A stretch of DNA of 64,000 nucleotides, taken from assembly GCF_019399895.1 (NCBI RefSeq), contig NC_091865.1:997001-1061000 (forward strand). The letters are read 5' to 3'. Below are positions 11,801-23,979 of this stretch, piece after piece. Below the pieces are notes generated by a model. It ran no database searches, was not told the origin of the DNA, and saw only the letters and a program-made list of their open reading frames with translations. The translations under genes and the position numbers were made by a program. Each line of letters opens with the position of its first letter. Positions within the stretch are counted from its first letter, which is position 1. The stretch comes from Cardiocondyla obscurior (Eukaryota > Arthropoda > Insecta > Hymenoptera > Formicidae).

Positions 11801-14800
11801 GCTGTAAATAAATTATTTTCGAATATTTACTCTTAACTGCAGAAAATCCTTCGTGTTGCGAATAAGAAATGTAAACTTAATTGTTCTCATGCCAATTTTA
11901 AGCGACTCGTAGGTAAAACTTGGACGTGTGATAAATGATGCGTAATTTAAACAAATGCGTTGCATACTAGGGGGTTCAAACCGTTCTAGTCACGCGTAAC
12001 ACAAGGTGTCTTCATACAAGGACGGGTCAAGAAGTTACTAATGTACTAATAAAAGAAAAATCAATTGGATATAGACACACTTGAATGCCTGATAAGTAAT
12101 CGGTAATTACCCCCTTCTGACTGTGCGGCAGAGTCGTACAAGATAAGTGTACTGTTACCGTTGTTGTAGTTTAGACTATTGCCGCTGATGACGTTTGTTT
12201 GACTGTAGGAACGGTTCGGTGTGACTGGCTTTATCGTCTCCTTCACTTTGTAAGGTTTGGTCCCGATTTGTGGTACTTCCGCGCCTTCGATGAACAGAAA
12301 CTGAAAGAAATAACAACGCAAAGTCAAGAAATCGGTTCTTTAATTGTTAAGAAACATTTTATTGCTTGTCGTATATTAGCTTCGAGTAGAAAAAAAAAAA
12401 AAAATGAATAGAAATGACGATTACCTCTACCGTGAGAGTACCGGTGATGTCGTCTTCCTCGTACGGTCGTGCCTGAAGAGGTATGATTTGCCGTTGACTC
12501 GGATTTGCGAGGAGTTCCTCGACACCAACTATACCTAACCCTAAAAATCGTTGACTTTTATTGACGCGATCGAACACCTCCAGCAGGACCTCGCTCGTGT
12601 TGTGACTGATATCACTGTAAATATATGTAATGGTAAATTAGTCGCTTATTTAAATCGATGGGGTATTTTATAATGAGATATAAAATAAGATTAATATAGA
12701 ATTAAATGAGTAATAAAACGAGAGAGAGAGAGAGAGAGAGAAAAAGAAAGAGAGAAAATAATGATAGTATTTAAAACAAAAAAAAATCAGGTAATCGCAT
12801 AATAAAATTTAGTATAATTACAATAAAAACGCTTCGTCCCATAGCGGATTCTTAGTGTCTCTCTTTATAGAAGTTTGATTTTTTTGCGGCGGTTCGTCCA
12901 ACTCCACGACGCAATAAGGTTCCACTGCTCCCTGTTGACCGCCGAGATCGATAGCCTTGACAACTTTGACAAGCAAACGTCTCTCACCAGGCACATATTG
13001 TATCGGTGCAGACGAGGATACGGTATGTCTCTGAAGGCGTTGCGATGACTGCGATATCGTCGAATTCGATGCGTTCTGCAAGCGAAATCATCGTAATCGA
13101 TGCGTAACTATATTTACGAATTCAAACTTACATATCAATACATATTAATATATATTGATTAATACTAATTTTTTAATAGCAATTAATAGCAATTTTCTAG
13201 TTTTGTCTATCGATTTAATAAAACTTACTACACTGTCGTAGTGTATGGGATATGAAAAACCCGGCTGAGGTGGCGGCTCTCTCCATAATCGAGGACATGT
13301 GGGATATTGAGAAAGATTTAGGTGAACGTTGGTGCCTCGCAAGGCACCCACCACAATTTCCGATACCACTTCTTGCAATTGGCTTTCGTCCAAGTCTTTC
13401 TTTATTACGCCCACGGCTGCCAGAGAGATCTTTACCTGCGATATGGAAAGAATAGTAAATATTAATACAATTAATTAAATGGCTTATTCTATCTATCTAA
13501 ATGCTCGAATTTTCTTCGTCCGTTATTTGATTTCTTATCGCCACCCTTTATTTGCTGTTAAAAAGCACGCGAAAAAAATCAAGAGGTTTTTATCTCGCGT
13601 CTCTTTTACGTTCATTGGTAGATAATTATAATGAAGGTATGTAACGACATTACAGGCTGTATAATGACACGATGTGCTTCGATCCGGAACAAATAGCCGT
13701 GATCGCACGATAATTGAACGGAAGTTTCCGCGTGTTGCATCACAGCAAGTCCATCGATAGCAAATACGCACCTCCGGCCAACCGTCGCATTTCAGATCGA
13801 TCAGCAGCTTCTCGGTGATGCAAACGATGTTGAGACGAGCGCGGAAACGGTTGACATTGACTCGATAGTGATTAATCTCAACCTTATCTCCTCGTTGCCG
13901 AAATGCTTTTAATTGCAATGCTGGGGTAGCTTCGCAATCGCACGTGATAGTCTACAAATGCAAAAAAAAAGGCAATAAGTATTTCTTTTTTTTATGATTA
14001 ATAACTAATTATATCTGGCAGCTAAATACTAAATTTATTTATATTTATACGTACTGTAAGATGTAAAAAATAGTTAATGTATTTAACGATTTAATTTCGA
14101 CCTTTTTATTACAATAAGAAATTAATATTTTGACAGAATTTCCAACAAAGTTTGTGACAGTCCATGTCTCTGCAAGACCTTTACGTACCACGTCATCCTT
14201 CGAATCACATTCGCAGAAGATATTTGACAAGGTTGGCGGGTGAGTCTCTGGAAGTACGCGGACAAATTCAACGCCAATTCCGTGCTGAAACATATAAATT
14301 TCTAATAGCGACCGTGCGCATCGATTTAAACGAAATGCTTGCGCCTAGAATGAAAATGTTGAATGGCATTTCGATTTTATTGCACAAGTTGGCGACGTGC
14401 GTATATCTATATCTAAAAACAGGTATCGTGCTGCACCCGAGCCGACCTATTCGAGGCGATCGCGTATGCACGCAGAATACGCACTAAGTAGGTAAGCATC
14501 GAGCGTGTTCTCTTCTCGTCTTTTCACCCACGCCTTGAAAACTCGAGACAAGTATCTCATCTTATCGAGAGCGTGAAAAATCGCGAGATAAAAAATTTCA
14601 CACAAATTTAATAATGTCTCGTTTTAGGAAAATCACGAATTCTATGCCGCGGAATTGAAATCAGTCAGTGTTATTGCTATTTTTATAAAGCTGGTCCCCT
14701 TTTTCGTACCTCGTCGGTGGAGTTGGCGGTGAAATCATTAAGAGAGACCACCCAAGAGGCCAACAGTTCGTTGAGAATGACGAGGTCCTGATGTAGCCAC

Positions 14801-15483
14801 ACGATGAGTTCGTTGACCCAACGCACAGCTTCGGGATCCGCGCCAGTCGCGGTCGGAAGATGCAGTGCCCTGGAGCTACGTGATGGGCTGATGAGAGCAC
14901 CAGAGGTCTTTCGGGTCAAACGTTTCCTGATTGGCGGCGTGGGCGGCACGTAGCCTCCCGGTGATGGTGATCTCGCACCTGCTACCAAACCGGTACCACT
15001 ACCGGCACTACCACCGGCAGCACCACCGCTTAAGGTACCGCCGCCACCGCTGCCACCACCGACGTTAACAGTACCACCGCCACCACCTGCACCGCTGGCA
15101 CCAGCCCTCGTAAGCGACGACGAAGCTGGTGATACCGATTTCGACTTGTCGAACAGTTTTCCAACGATGGTACCAGCGGTGCTCTTTGCCACGACACCCT
15201 CGTAGACACCATCCTTGCTGAGCGACGACGGTGACGAGACGACAGCGGTGGTGGCTGCGGCGGTGGTGAGCTCATTCAGCACAAAACGATTGTACACATA
15301 TTTACCAACGCACAACACTACCAGACCGAACAACATCCACCCGAATATTAACATCGACAGCGTATCCATGGTCGTTTCACCAGTCGAGTCGAAACTGCAT
15401 ATCAGATCGTCCACCCGCTCGGCCAAGTCTGCCATATTGCCCCATCGTTCTGCCAACCAAGTCCAATTGGATTCCAAAAACAT
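8890..15483 (-). CDS. C2CD2L: TMEM24/C2CD2L-like SMP-C2-C1 lipid-transfer protein
   Basis: I reconstruct 16 coding exons in transcript order: 15483-14710, 14284-14189, 13951-13772, 13435-13229, 13075-12822, 12614-12425, 12300-12111, 11549-11455, 11289-11266, 10950-10906, 10776-10710, 10535-10368, 10111-9994, 9891-9784, 9692-9540, 8950-8890. They total 2730 nt (909 residues) with consistent phases. A single hydrophobic segment at 41-64 should anchor the protein in the ER. A Gly/Ser-rich linker follows at about 130-170, then an SMP-type lipid-binding region (about 215-415, including TITCDCEA and LIDLKCDGWPEV). A C2 domain spans about 440-565 (LLVKVVKAIDLGG, NPLWDEAFLF). A basic, serine-rich stretch (RTRRKRRDFFGTIKKRLSRS) precedes a C-terminal C1 finger at about 829-879 with the H-x12-C-x2-C-x14-C-x2-C-x4-H-x2-C-x7-C spacing. 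TMEM24 moves phosphatidylinositol at ER-plasma membrane contacts, so a similar role is inferred. Vertebrate C2CD2L lacks the C1 domain. PDZD8 has SMP and C1, but I see no PDZ here, so the orthology is probable rather than certain. Confidence 0.8.
11266..11289 (-). other. 24-nt microexon of the C2CD2L-like gene
   Basis: The exon encodes QPERQIVK. It is flanked by TTGCTGCAG-type acceptor sequence and a GTAAGA donor, and it is phase 0 on both sides, so skipping it would keep the frame. That makes it a natural alternative microexon in the linker between C2 and C1. Confidence 0.6.
12720..12740. repeat. (AG)n microsatellite
   Basis: About ten AG units, followed by impure purine repeats, lie in an intron of the lipid-transfer gene. 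Confidence 0.9.
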
Positions 15484-17120
15484 TCTTTTCTATTTTCACC
15501 CGCGAGCAGCCGCGGCCCCACCACTGCTCTATACTTGGCTATTAATACGCCATACATATACCCTGGGTTCTCCCAGCCATGTTACACGGCACTGTCCGCA
15601 CTGATAGACCTTGGTAGCCTGGTAGACTCCTCTGATCTCGACATCGTCTACTTGCGTGTCTACCTAGCGTGCCGAGTGTGCTTCCGCTTCCGTTTCAAGG
15701 ATTTGCGCTCTTCTATCTAATTAGATTTGGCCGTCGGTTTCGCGGTTGTACGCTTTCTTCAGCATACTTTTCTTTTTTCAATGTTTCATTGACCCAGCTA
15801 GTTTACACGCACAGAGGTTGTTAGCCATTTAGATGAGTCTCCAAATTTAATCGAGATCGAAGGTCTTTCTGTTTCTAGTACGGTATGGTATTATCTGCTG
15901 TCTTTCCACGTAAAGAAATCTAAGATATCAAAAGAACATCGATAGTTGAACACGATCTTACGTAAAGTTAGACTTTCAGTAATTTAATTGATACATTTTA
16001 TCTAATAAAAGCATGTGTTATGTTCTCTTTTTTAATTTTTTTTTTCTTCGAGATTAGACTGACTTGCGAAAAATATTCTTTTACGATTGCTGCAACACGA
16101 AAGTTTGCGTCAAATGTTGAGTTTCGTTTGATTGACGATCATTCTCAATATATCATTAACTGTTCATCATAATTTTTATTTTATTAATATTTAATAATTA
16201 ATATTCAATAACGCATAGATAGACTTTAATTTTTTTTTTATTTCAATACTTTGACTTTAAAGAAATGCAGTTGCCCGACCTTTCGGAAGTTTAATAGCGA
16301 TATTTTTAATGCTTTAATGAACAGAAAAAAATTTTCATTATTTTATGTTTTACTGCGTTACTTTCAACAAGAATATTTAGTTAGCTATCGTACCGCTGTA
16401 TCGTTTGTTGGCGATTAAGCGATAAGTAACGTTGAATAGGCGTAATGAAAGTATATCGAGGATCGTTCCTCAGTAACCTTGGCGGTGTCTTATCACTTGA
16501 CTCATAAGGTTTTTTCACCAAAGATCTACATATACTATAGTTACGCGCGTGGCGTGAACAAAGAGAATATTATTAATCACGCATCGAAAAAAAAAGCAAA
16601 TCTTCATTATCGTTTGCCTTTAAAAAAATTTATGTAAATTTAATCTTGAATTATCGATCAGTAATCAGTAAAACGGAATCAATAAAATAAGTCAGTCGCG
16701 AAAAACGCAACGTAAAAAAAAAAGAAAAGAAAAAAAAAAATACTGAATAAATGTCTTGTAAAAATTAAAGGCCGTTGCACTTTCACATTTCTTAATTTTC
16801 TAGATTTATTTTATCAAGCGTCCAGCTTTACGAAATTAATCAACCTCGTATAGAGAACGGATCTAAAGACTTGCGAGATTAATTAAGCCGAAAAATCGCA
16901 CTTGCCCAACATGTTTCAGATTAATTATTCATACCATATGTAGTCAGTTAACATAAGATTCCACTGTCACGCAATTGCGCGGTATGGTTGAACGCGACGT
17001 GTCTTATTCACATATGGCACTTTACTCCGCTTCGGAGCGACAACGACGACGACTGTCTCCTCGCGAAAAATAATGGATACTTCGCTCAACACCGGCGTCG
17101 TTGGGTGATAAGTAACGGCG

Positions 17121-17190
17121 ACCAATTCGCGATTATCTAACCTGGCTGTTATAAATTTCCAGACTACTCGACTGCTGCACCGACGGCAGT
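17121..17190 (+). promoter_or_regulatory. Possible TATA-type promoter, plus strand
   Basis: CCAAT lies near 17121, TATAAAT at 17150-17156, and a CAGT initiator-like site at 17187-17190. A GC-rich block without a convincing reading frame follows to about 17520. The TATA-to-initiator distance (about 38 nt) is a little long. If real, it would start a noncoding transcript or the 5' UTR of an unseen gene. Confidence 0.2.
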
Positions 17191-19149
17191 CCGACTCTCT
17201 GACTTTCGATTACAAGGCCAAGCCGATCCCGCCGACGTCGGGGCCATCGGTCAACCGGCGCAGCGTCGACTCGACACAACGGACACCAGCTCGTGCGGTC
17301 GACTGGATCGACTTGGAAGTCAGACTAGTCGTCCTAGTCAGAGTACTCGGAACACGGAGCTCGGAACCTTGGAGCGGAGGGGCAGTCCCCGCCAGATTGC
17401 CAGAATCCAACACCTACGTTGAATACATATCGAGCAACCCTACGAGCGAAACGCTACGACCCCATTGCGTTCCACCGAGCCACCCTCTCCCGCCACCTTT
17501 TTCTTTCTTCCACCCTGTCGACAGGGTGAAAAATCGAATTTTTTCGGGTTGAAAAATACATCGTACTTGTATCACGTACACTTAACATTTTTTTTATGCA
17601 GAACGTTATCTCGTGAGATCACTCGTGTTCTCGGATAAAAATGCTAAACACCATGTAGAAATATGTGATGTATGTATATTATACTTTATGTCGTTATTGC
17701 TAGAGTATAGATTTGCACAATGTTATATGCATAAGAAAATACGTTTATTGTTAGAAGTACTCATTTGTCATCTAATAATTTTAATTACTGCATGGCGTCG
17801 TCTTCTAATTATCGCAATAATTTGTATTAATTATGTGAATTGCATTGGCAAAGTAAGCACATCCCATATTGATCCGCTGCGCAGCACCTCCTAACGCGGC
17901 CTTACGACCTACAACTCACAAGTCATCATCGTTACCTTGACATGTAGATTAAGATTCGATCTTTTTAAATGTCTCATTTTTTTATTATTCGCTTTTTTTC
18001 AAAATCAAAATTAATATATCCTTGATCTAGATATCTACGTACACTTGAAGAAGAAAAAAAAAAAGGAAAGCGAATAAAAGATATGTGAGAAGTATGTACT
18101 CACTATGAAATTTCTTTCCAGCCAAAGCTTCGCCACAGAAGTATATGATAATTAAAATAAAATTAAAGTTATTTAATTCTTTACTAAATATAAGAATATA
18201 ACGTTTCGGGGATATTAATTAATTTCTTTCTCTCTGTAATTCATGCGTCGTTTTAAATAGAGATCACCGCGCATATCGCAGCATGAATTACAATAAATTG
18301 TATTATATAATTGAAGAGACATCCACGTGTCGGAGATTAAGTTAGTTAATGATGCAATGGATTCATCATCGTCATATATAGTTGCGATATCTCGATTATA
18401 TTGCGCGTAAAATATTCAATATAAAATCAACGTTGCCTCAAGACCTACTTCGCGGTTTCGAACAATTAAAAAATTATTTTCTCAAGACTTAAGTACGCTT
18501 CCTTCTTGTAATTTTGAATATAGGTCGTAGGTCTCGTCTGCTTCTCTCGTTTAAAAAAATTCCATTGTACTCACTTTATGTTACGCATTTAATTTGAACG
18601 GAGAATATTATACTTACGCACACCACGTTTCCTCCGCGTTGAAAATGTTAATAAAAATTTTATTATCCGATGACACTACAAGGGATCTCGACGTCGAATT
18701 TTCATCGCGACACTCGTGATAACAGTATGGCAATCTTTTTCGCTTCGGATGCGGATAGTAAGCACATAAACGCGAATGACACACGGCTAAAAATAGCTTC
18801 GAGAAATATTTCACTCGCGCGTGAGAAGAATACAAGAGCGCGGCTTGAAATCGGCTGTCGATTTTAACCAGAGAAAGATGCTTCAGTTATGTATTTCCGT
18901 GTGCGGTCATTTATATTTTACGCCTGCTGTAATTTCTCTCGCGGCAACTCGTTTACGTGATAAAAACTTTATCGTGTCACGCAAGGAAAAAAAAAAAAAA
19001 GAAAACTCATACAGCGTATACTCTTTTTTTTATTGTTTTGTCATTCATTTACATACAAATATTTTCAAGATACGTCTTACGAAACGAAGTAGTAGCCATA
19101 TTCAGTGCTCGCTGTAGTTTGCGTTTTCGCTATAATTAAAAGAATGTGT

Positions 19150-19182
19150 ATCTCTCTCTCTATCTCTCTCTCGTTCTCTCTC
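19150..19182. repeat. (TC)n-rich microsatellite
   Basis: Interrupted TC/CT repeat in noncoding sequence. Confidence 0.85.
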
Positions 19183-20113
19183 TTGATACAAAGTAGTTTT
19201 TGTCGCTTTATCTCCAATCGGTTAAAATATTACAATTAATTCCGCGACGCTTTTGAGCTCGTCTCCGTCCCACCACTTACAAACAAGTAAACTGTTCTTA
19301 ATTCTCTCGCGTCACCGTTTAAGATTAACGCGTCATTATACAGGAAATAATTTAGCGCTCGTGTGAAAAGTAAATTGTCAGCGGGAAAGAATTAAGACGC
19401 GTGTGGTTTCACCCTCGAGGAAATAATCCAAGTTACGTGTCGCGAACATGCGTTATAAAATTGGCGATTGATAAAGGGGTATCGCCACTAGATTCGCTCA
19501 TCACCGTAATACAATCGGTGCGGTCATCATACTTATGATCAACAACTAACAAATACAAATCGTTGCACTCGCAGATTATCTTCACCTCGCGTTAAAGAAT
19601 TATTTTTTTTTTTTTTTACGTGAAAAACGCGTTGACTATACGATATTGAAAACGACGAGCTGTTTCTTTTTCTTTTATTTTTTTTTTTCTCTCGCTTTCT
19701 CTCTCGTTCGCTCGCTCGTCCGTAAACTCCGAATTCAAACGCACGTTGCGAGGAGTCTGTGAGAGAAATCTCGAGGGTTTGGCAGTCAATGGCTGTTGAC
19801 GGACGCTGTTTGATTCACACCCAATCATTCAGCACAACATATCACAATTCGAGATAAAAGTTCGGCATGCCGACGACGGCGACTTATGATGATTCGCGTC
19901 ATGTATCCTCGCGCACGCATGCTGTTTCGGCAACAAATGATTTTATCCCGTTCAACGTTGGATGCTGCAAAAAATGTACTCTACGCCGTACAGATCGTTC
20001 CGTGCCGAGAGCGAGCAACGGGAATCGTATCGGTTTTTAAACGCTCTTATCTAGCCCAACTATCGAAATCCAAACCTATCTTATACGTACATCGATTTCA
20101 AACAGTTCCTTTC

Positions 20114-20136
20114 ACGCACGCACGCACGCACGCACA
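20114..20136. repeat. (CACG)n microsatellite
   Basis: About five and a half perfect copies of a CACG tetranucleotide in noncoding sequence. Confidence 0.85.
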
Positions 20137-23100
20137 TTCTCGCTCTGACTCATACGTAAAAGTTGAACAATTTCACGAACGCCCAGTAATTACGCTTTAT
20201 ATATTTGGGTGATTATCGGCATATTTTACCTTAACGTAACGAAAGGTCGCTTTTCTTCGTCTCGGCGCGAGTCTTAATGAAATTCCGACAAATCAGGAAT
20301 TCGGTTTAATTATACAGATTTGATCGTTAAACTAGAAAACCAACGTGTACCGCGGTGCGTGCCGCCTTGTCCTCGTAGCCTCGGAACGTCACAAGCACGC
20401 GAATTCTCTTTCAACGTATTCGTCAGGACAAAGCGACGATTTCAAAGTGAAGAATACCATGGAAGGAATAGAATTATTCTTTGTATCATTATGCTTACGA
20501 TGCAGCTTATTAATTAACGTTTACAAATGTTAATCTACAATCATCCCTCGCCCACGTGTCTAAGAACCGATAGCTTTGAACACCAATTGTTTTCACTCGC
20601 ACGAGTAAAGCCGGCGATAATTATGTAAGCAACTCATTATGTTTTTTTGTGGTATCATACATTAATTATACTGCAAGTAAATCTCCTTGTAATCTCGTTT
20701 AATGCACGTACGCGCGTATAAAAGCTTGAATCCCTGTTTGATAAAATCGAACAGAACAAACGGAATAAAAGGGCATCGAGTGCATCGTCAAAAATCTTTA
20801 TCGCTGGCTTCACTCGTTTCACACATACCGAATTTAGATTCGTTTTTTTTTTTTACATTCGATCGGCGACACTTTACATCGTAACTTTGCGAAACACAGT
20901 GATTAGTAATGGCTTCAATCGCGACATTTCTTTTTATCACCGTCCTTTTGCCTCGTTATCATTCGCAAGCCTTCTCGGCTCGATTTCTCCTTTAAATAAC
21001 TTTTTTTTTTTTTTTTTTAAACCTTAACGCAAAGAAACACTCTTAATACTCGAGTTAAAAACTATGATATGAAAATTATAGTTCCACTATGCGCATATAC
21101 TTAATATGTTGTATCTACGTGCAACAAAAGTATTCTCGCAGCTAATACGTGTGTATGTATATCGCAAATTTTGATAATGCTTAGTCGTAGATATCGTACA
21201 AACTTTGATGAAAATGCGCTGCATTAATCAGAACGACCGCGTGTGAAGGAAGGAAAAAAACGGACGTGTTATCACAACGATATGCGTACGTCGCAAATGC
21301 TTCACAGCGGCTGTGTTTAATTTTAACAACAGAATCTACGAACGATTTAGAGCAGATTCTTCTCCAGCTAAAATTATCAATATACTAACATGCTTCATGA
21401 ATTGTGAACAATTAAAAATACTTTTAAATTACTACGAATTAGGGAAAAAATGTATAATAAGTGAAAATGAAAAGACTGTTTCGAAATTCAGTAGATTCTG
21501 TTGTTTCGATCGATTATTCGAAAAGACTACTGTTCATCGTTTTAATATTTCCACTTTTTTTTTTCCTTTCTTACACGCTAACTTTATTAAAAAAAAAATA
21601 ACGAAAGAAGAAGAAAGACAGGTAAAAGATGAGTAAAAAAAAAGAAATAAATACATACTATTATGGAAGATCTATACCTAACCGACACAAATAAATTTAT
21701 ATGTACAAAGATAATAAAGTATGAAATGTGAATCGTAAAAAAAGACAAGACAGAGAGAAATATCTCCAAAAATAATGAAGGAGAAAGAAGAGAAGTTTTA
21801 TATCATATAAAATGATAATTGCGCGCATTCGTATATTTGTAAATTGCATTTGTAAATTGCCTGTCTCTCGATTATCAATTAAAAAAATTTGATGCACCTT
21901 AACGATGTGTTGGTGATCAGCTCTGGATCGCGAATTATTTTGCAAAGGTAAGGAAAAAAAAAAAAAAAAAAAGAGAATATTATTAAACGCGCAAATACAC
22001 ATTGGATAAAATCATAACCAATATTTAAAGAAAAAGTAAAAAGGTATATCGATTAATAAAACAGTAAAATTATGTATATAATTACATAATTATACGTAGA
22101 TAATTTAAAAATAAATTATCCTTTTGACGCTTGCTGTCAAAATTTTATGTCTTTTCTTGCGAAATTATATCTCTAACTCCGATGATTCGACTAGAAATTC
22201 ATTCATTTAATTCCTTCGGAATGATTATCAAGAGTTCTTACGATTACGTTTTGTAAATCCTAACGTGCCAATGTAATAAAACCGTACTTAATAAAACGCA
22301 ACGAAGCATTGTGCAATAATAAACTTGTATAAATAAAATTCAGCCTTCGAAGTTATGAAAATTTGTAGCGGCTAACGTAAAATTCATCTACAAAATTAAT
22401 TTTATAAGATAAAAAATTCAAATACATATGCTACTTCATAATATTACTCATAGTCGTAGTCAAAATTTTATCGAACATTATTTAAACATTTGTACAGAAA
22501 TTAATTTATTCATGCATATAAATGTGCAAATTAAATTACGCGAATGGAAGTTTTCTTTGAAAGCAAGCTAAATAAAAGTTATTACTAATTATAGAAAAGG
22601 CTGTAAAGTTTTAATCATAAATGGATTTGAAGAAAATTTTTAATTAGTCAAATCAATTAAAAATATATGTAATGTGCAGCAGAATATTTTCAATATACGA
22701 CAATAATTTTTATGAAGAACAACCTGTCATATTAAACGTGCGAAAAACGTCAATCGCAATTTAGATATTTGATATCCAAGAATGGATTAACATGAAGATT
22801 TCTTAACTATATATCGTTTAAGCGCAATATTCTCGAGAATTTCACAATCAACGATCGTGGCATCCGTCTACCGTCTTTATTGCTATTTACAACGTTCAAC
22901 ATGTCTAAGAGATTAGCGCATTATGGGGAATGAATTGTTTCTTGGAATGTGTTGATCTATTACATTTTTAGAATTATTCATGACAAAAATCGTTAATGCA
23001 ACATGCATTTTATAAATTAAGATGACTGTGTACAACATTGCGTTTACAAAATTAATGACAAAAGTAAAAAAATGAAAAAAAAAACACATGCCACGTCATT

Positions 23101-23979
23101 GATGAAAGAATTCTACATAGAATGTTCCCGATGAGATCGTTTTTATGGAAAACAATGTTCCAACATACAAGAGAAATTCTAGCTAGTCATATGCAATAAA
23201 AAATATACGATGCGTAACTTGAACGTTGAAATAATTGAGTTTCTTTGAAAGTTCTAATTAGAAAAATTAATAACTGATCGATCTTAACTATAAACTTGTA
23301 AAAAAAAAAGATAAAAGATATAGGAAAATACAGAAAATGAATAGAGAAGCAGATGGTCAAGAAGAGAAGAAAAAAAGACGAGAGAAAAATTAGAAAATTG
23401 TATTTTAGTTTGCACCGAGTACTTGGTACACATACCAACCGATTTAATGGTGTAAACTAAATCTGTAATAGATATTCATATATAGAAATCGATATTATTT
23501 ATACTATAAATACATGATTTTTTTGGCTTTTATCGATATCTGTTTAAACTACAGAGCAATATAGTAGTTTTTTTATTGTGTGTAATATTTATTTTATATT
23601 TTTATTAAAGTATTTGTGTCAATCAGAATCCGTAAAAGTATTTTGTAACTCTGTATGCAGACTACAGATAAATTTTTTCGTAAACTGAATTAATAAACTC
23701 AATTGATTCAACGTTTTGTTACGATTGTTATGTAGTAATCGAAAAAATTACGGCCACTTAAGACACTAAAATTAATTTACTTACATGTAATTGTTCGATA
23801 TACATGAATGTAATCACATTACATTCTCGTAAATGTTGTAAAAACCTGTATATGGTTCTCAACTGTTATCGCTTTGATATCGAGTAATTTAGTCATTTAA
23901 CTCTTTCTTTCTGTTTTATCTCAGTCCTTTTAGTTTCGAGAGCTTGGTTTTGTATTTTGTTATTTCATCTTCGTCTTCT

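Larger units (their letters stand above)
15484..23979. other. Long stretch between the C2CD2L-like gene and ena
   Basis: No coding exon is supported here. An acceptor-like AAAATAG lies just upstream (minus sense) of the C2CD2L-like start. Two strong minus-strand donors, GTAAGTAT after exon base 18618 and GTGAGTAC near 18111, could end 5' UTR exons of that gene. This would place its promoter near 18-19 kb. The part next to 23980 should be ena 3' UTR. AT-rich sequence from 21 to 23.9 kb shows nothing else. Confidence 0.3.

Noticed and set aside
11965..11990. tRNA B-box-like GGTTCAAACC
   Set aside because: No A-box at a suitable distance, no acceptor-stem pairing and no cloverleaf could be drawn, so it is not called a tRNA.
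8890..15483. PDZD8 as the identity of the SMP-C2-C1 gene
   Set aside because: No PDZ signature (GLGF-type loop) is present between SMP and C1, and the region contains a clear C2 domain as in C2CD2/C2CD2L.
21950..21975. Poly(A)/poly(T) runs (also near 19600, 21000, 48920, 52995) as retroelement tails
   Set aside because: No adjoining reverse-transcriptase remnant or target-site duplication is visible. Such homopolymers are frequent throughout the AT-rich introns here.
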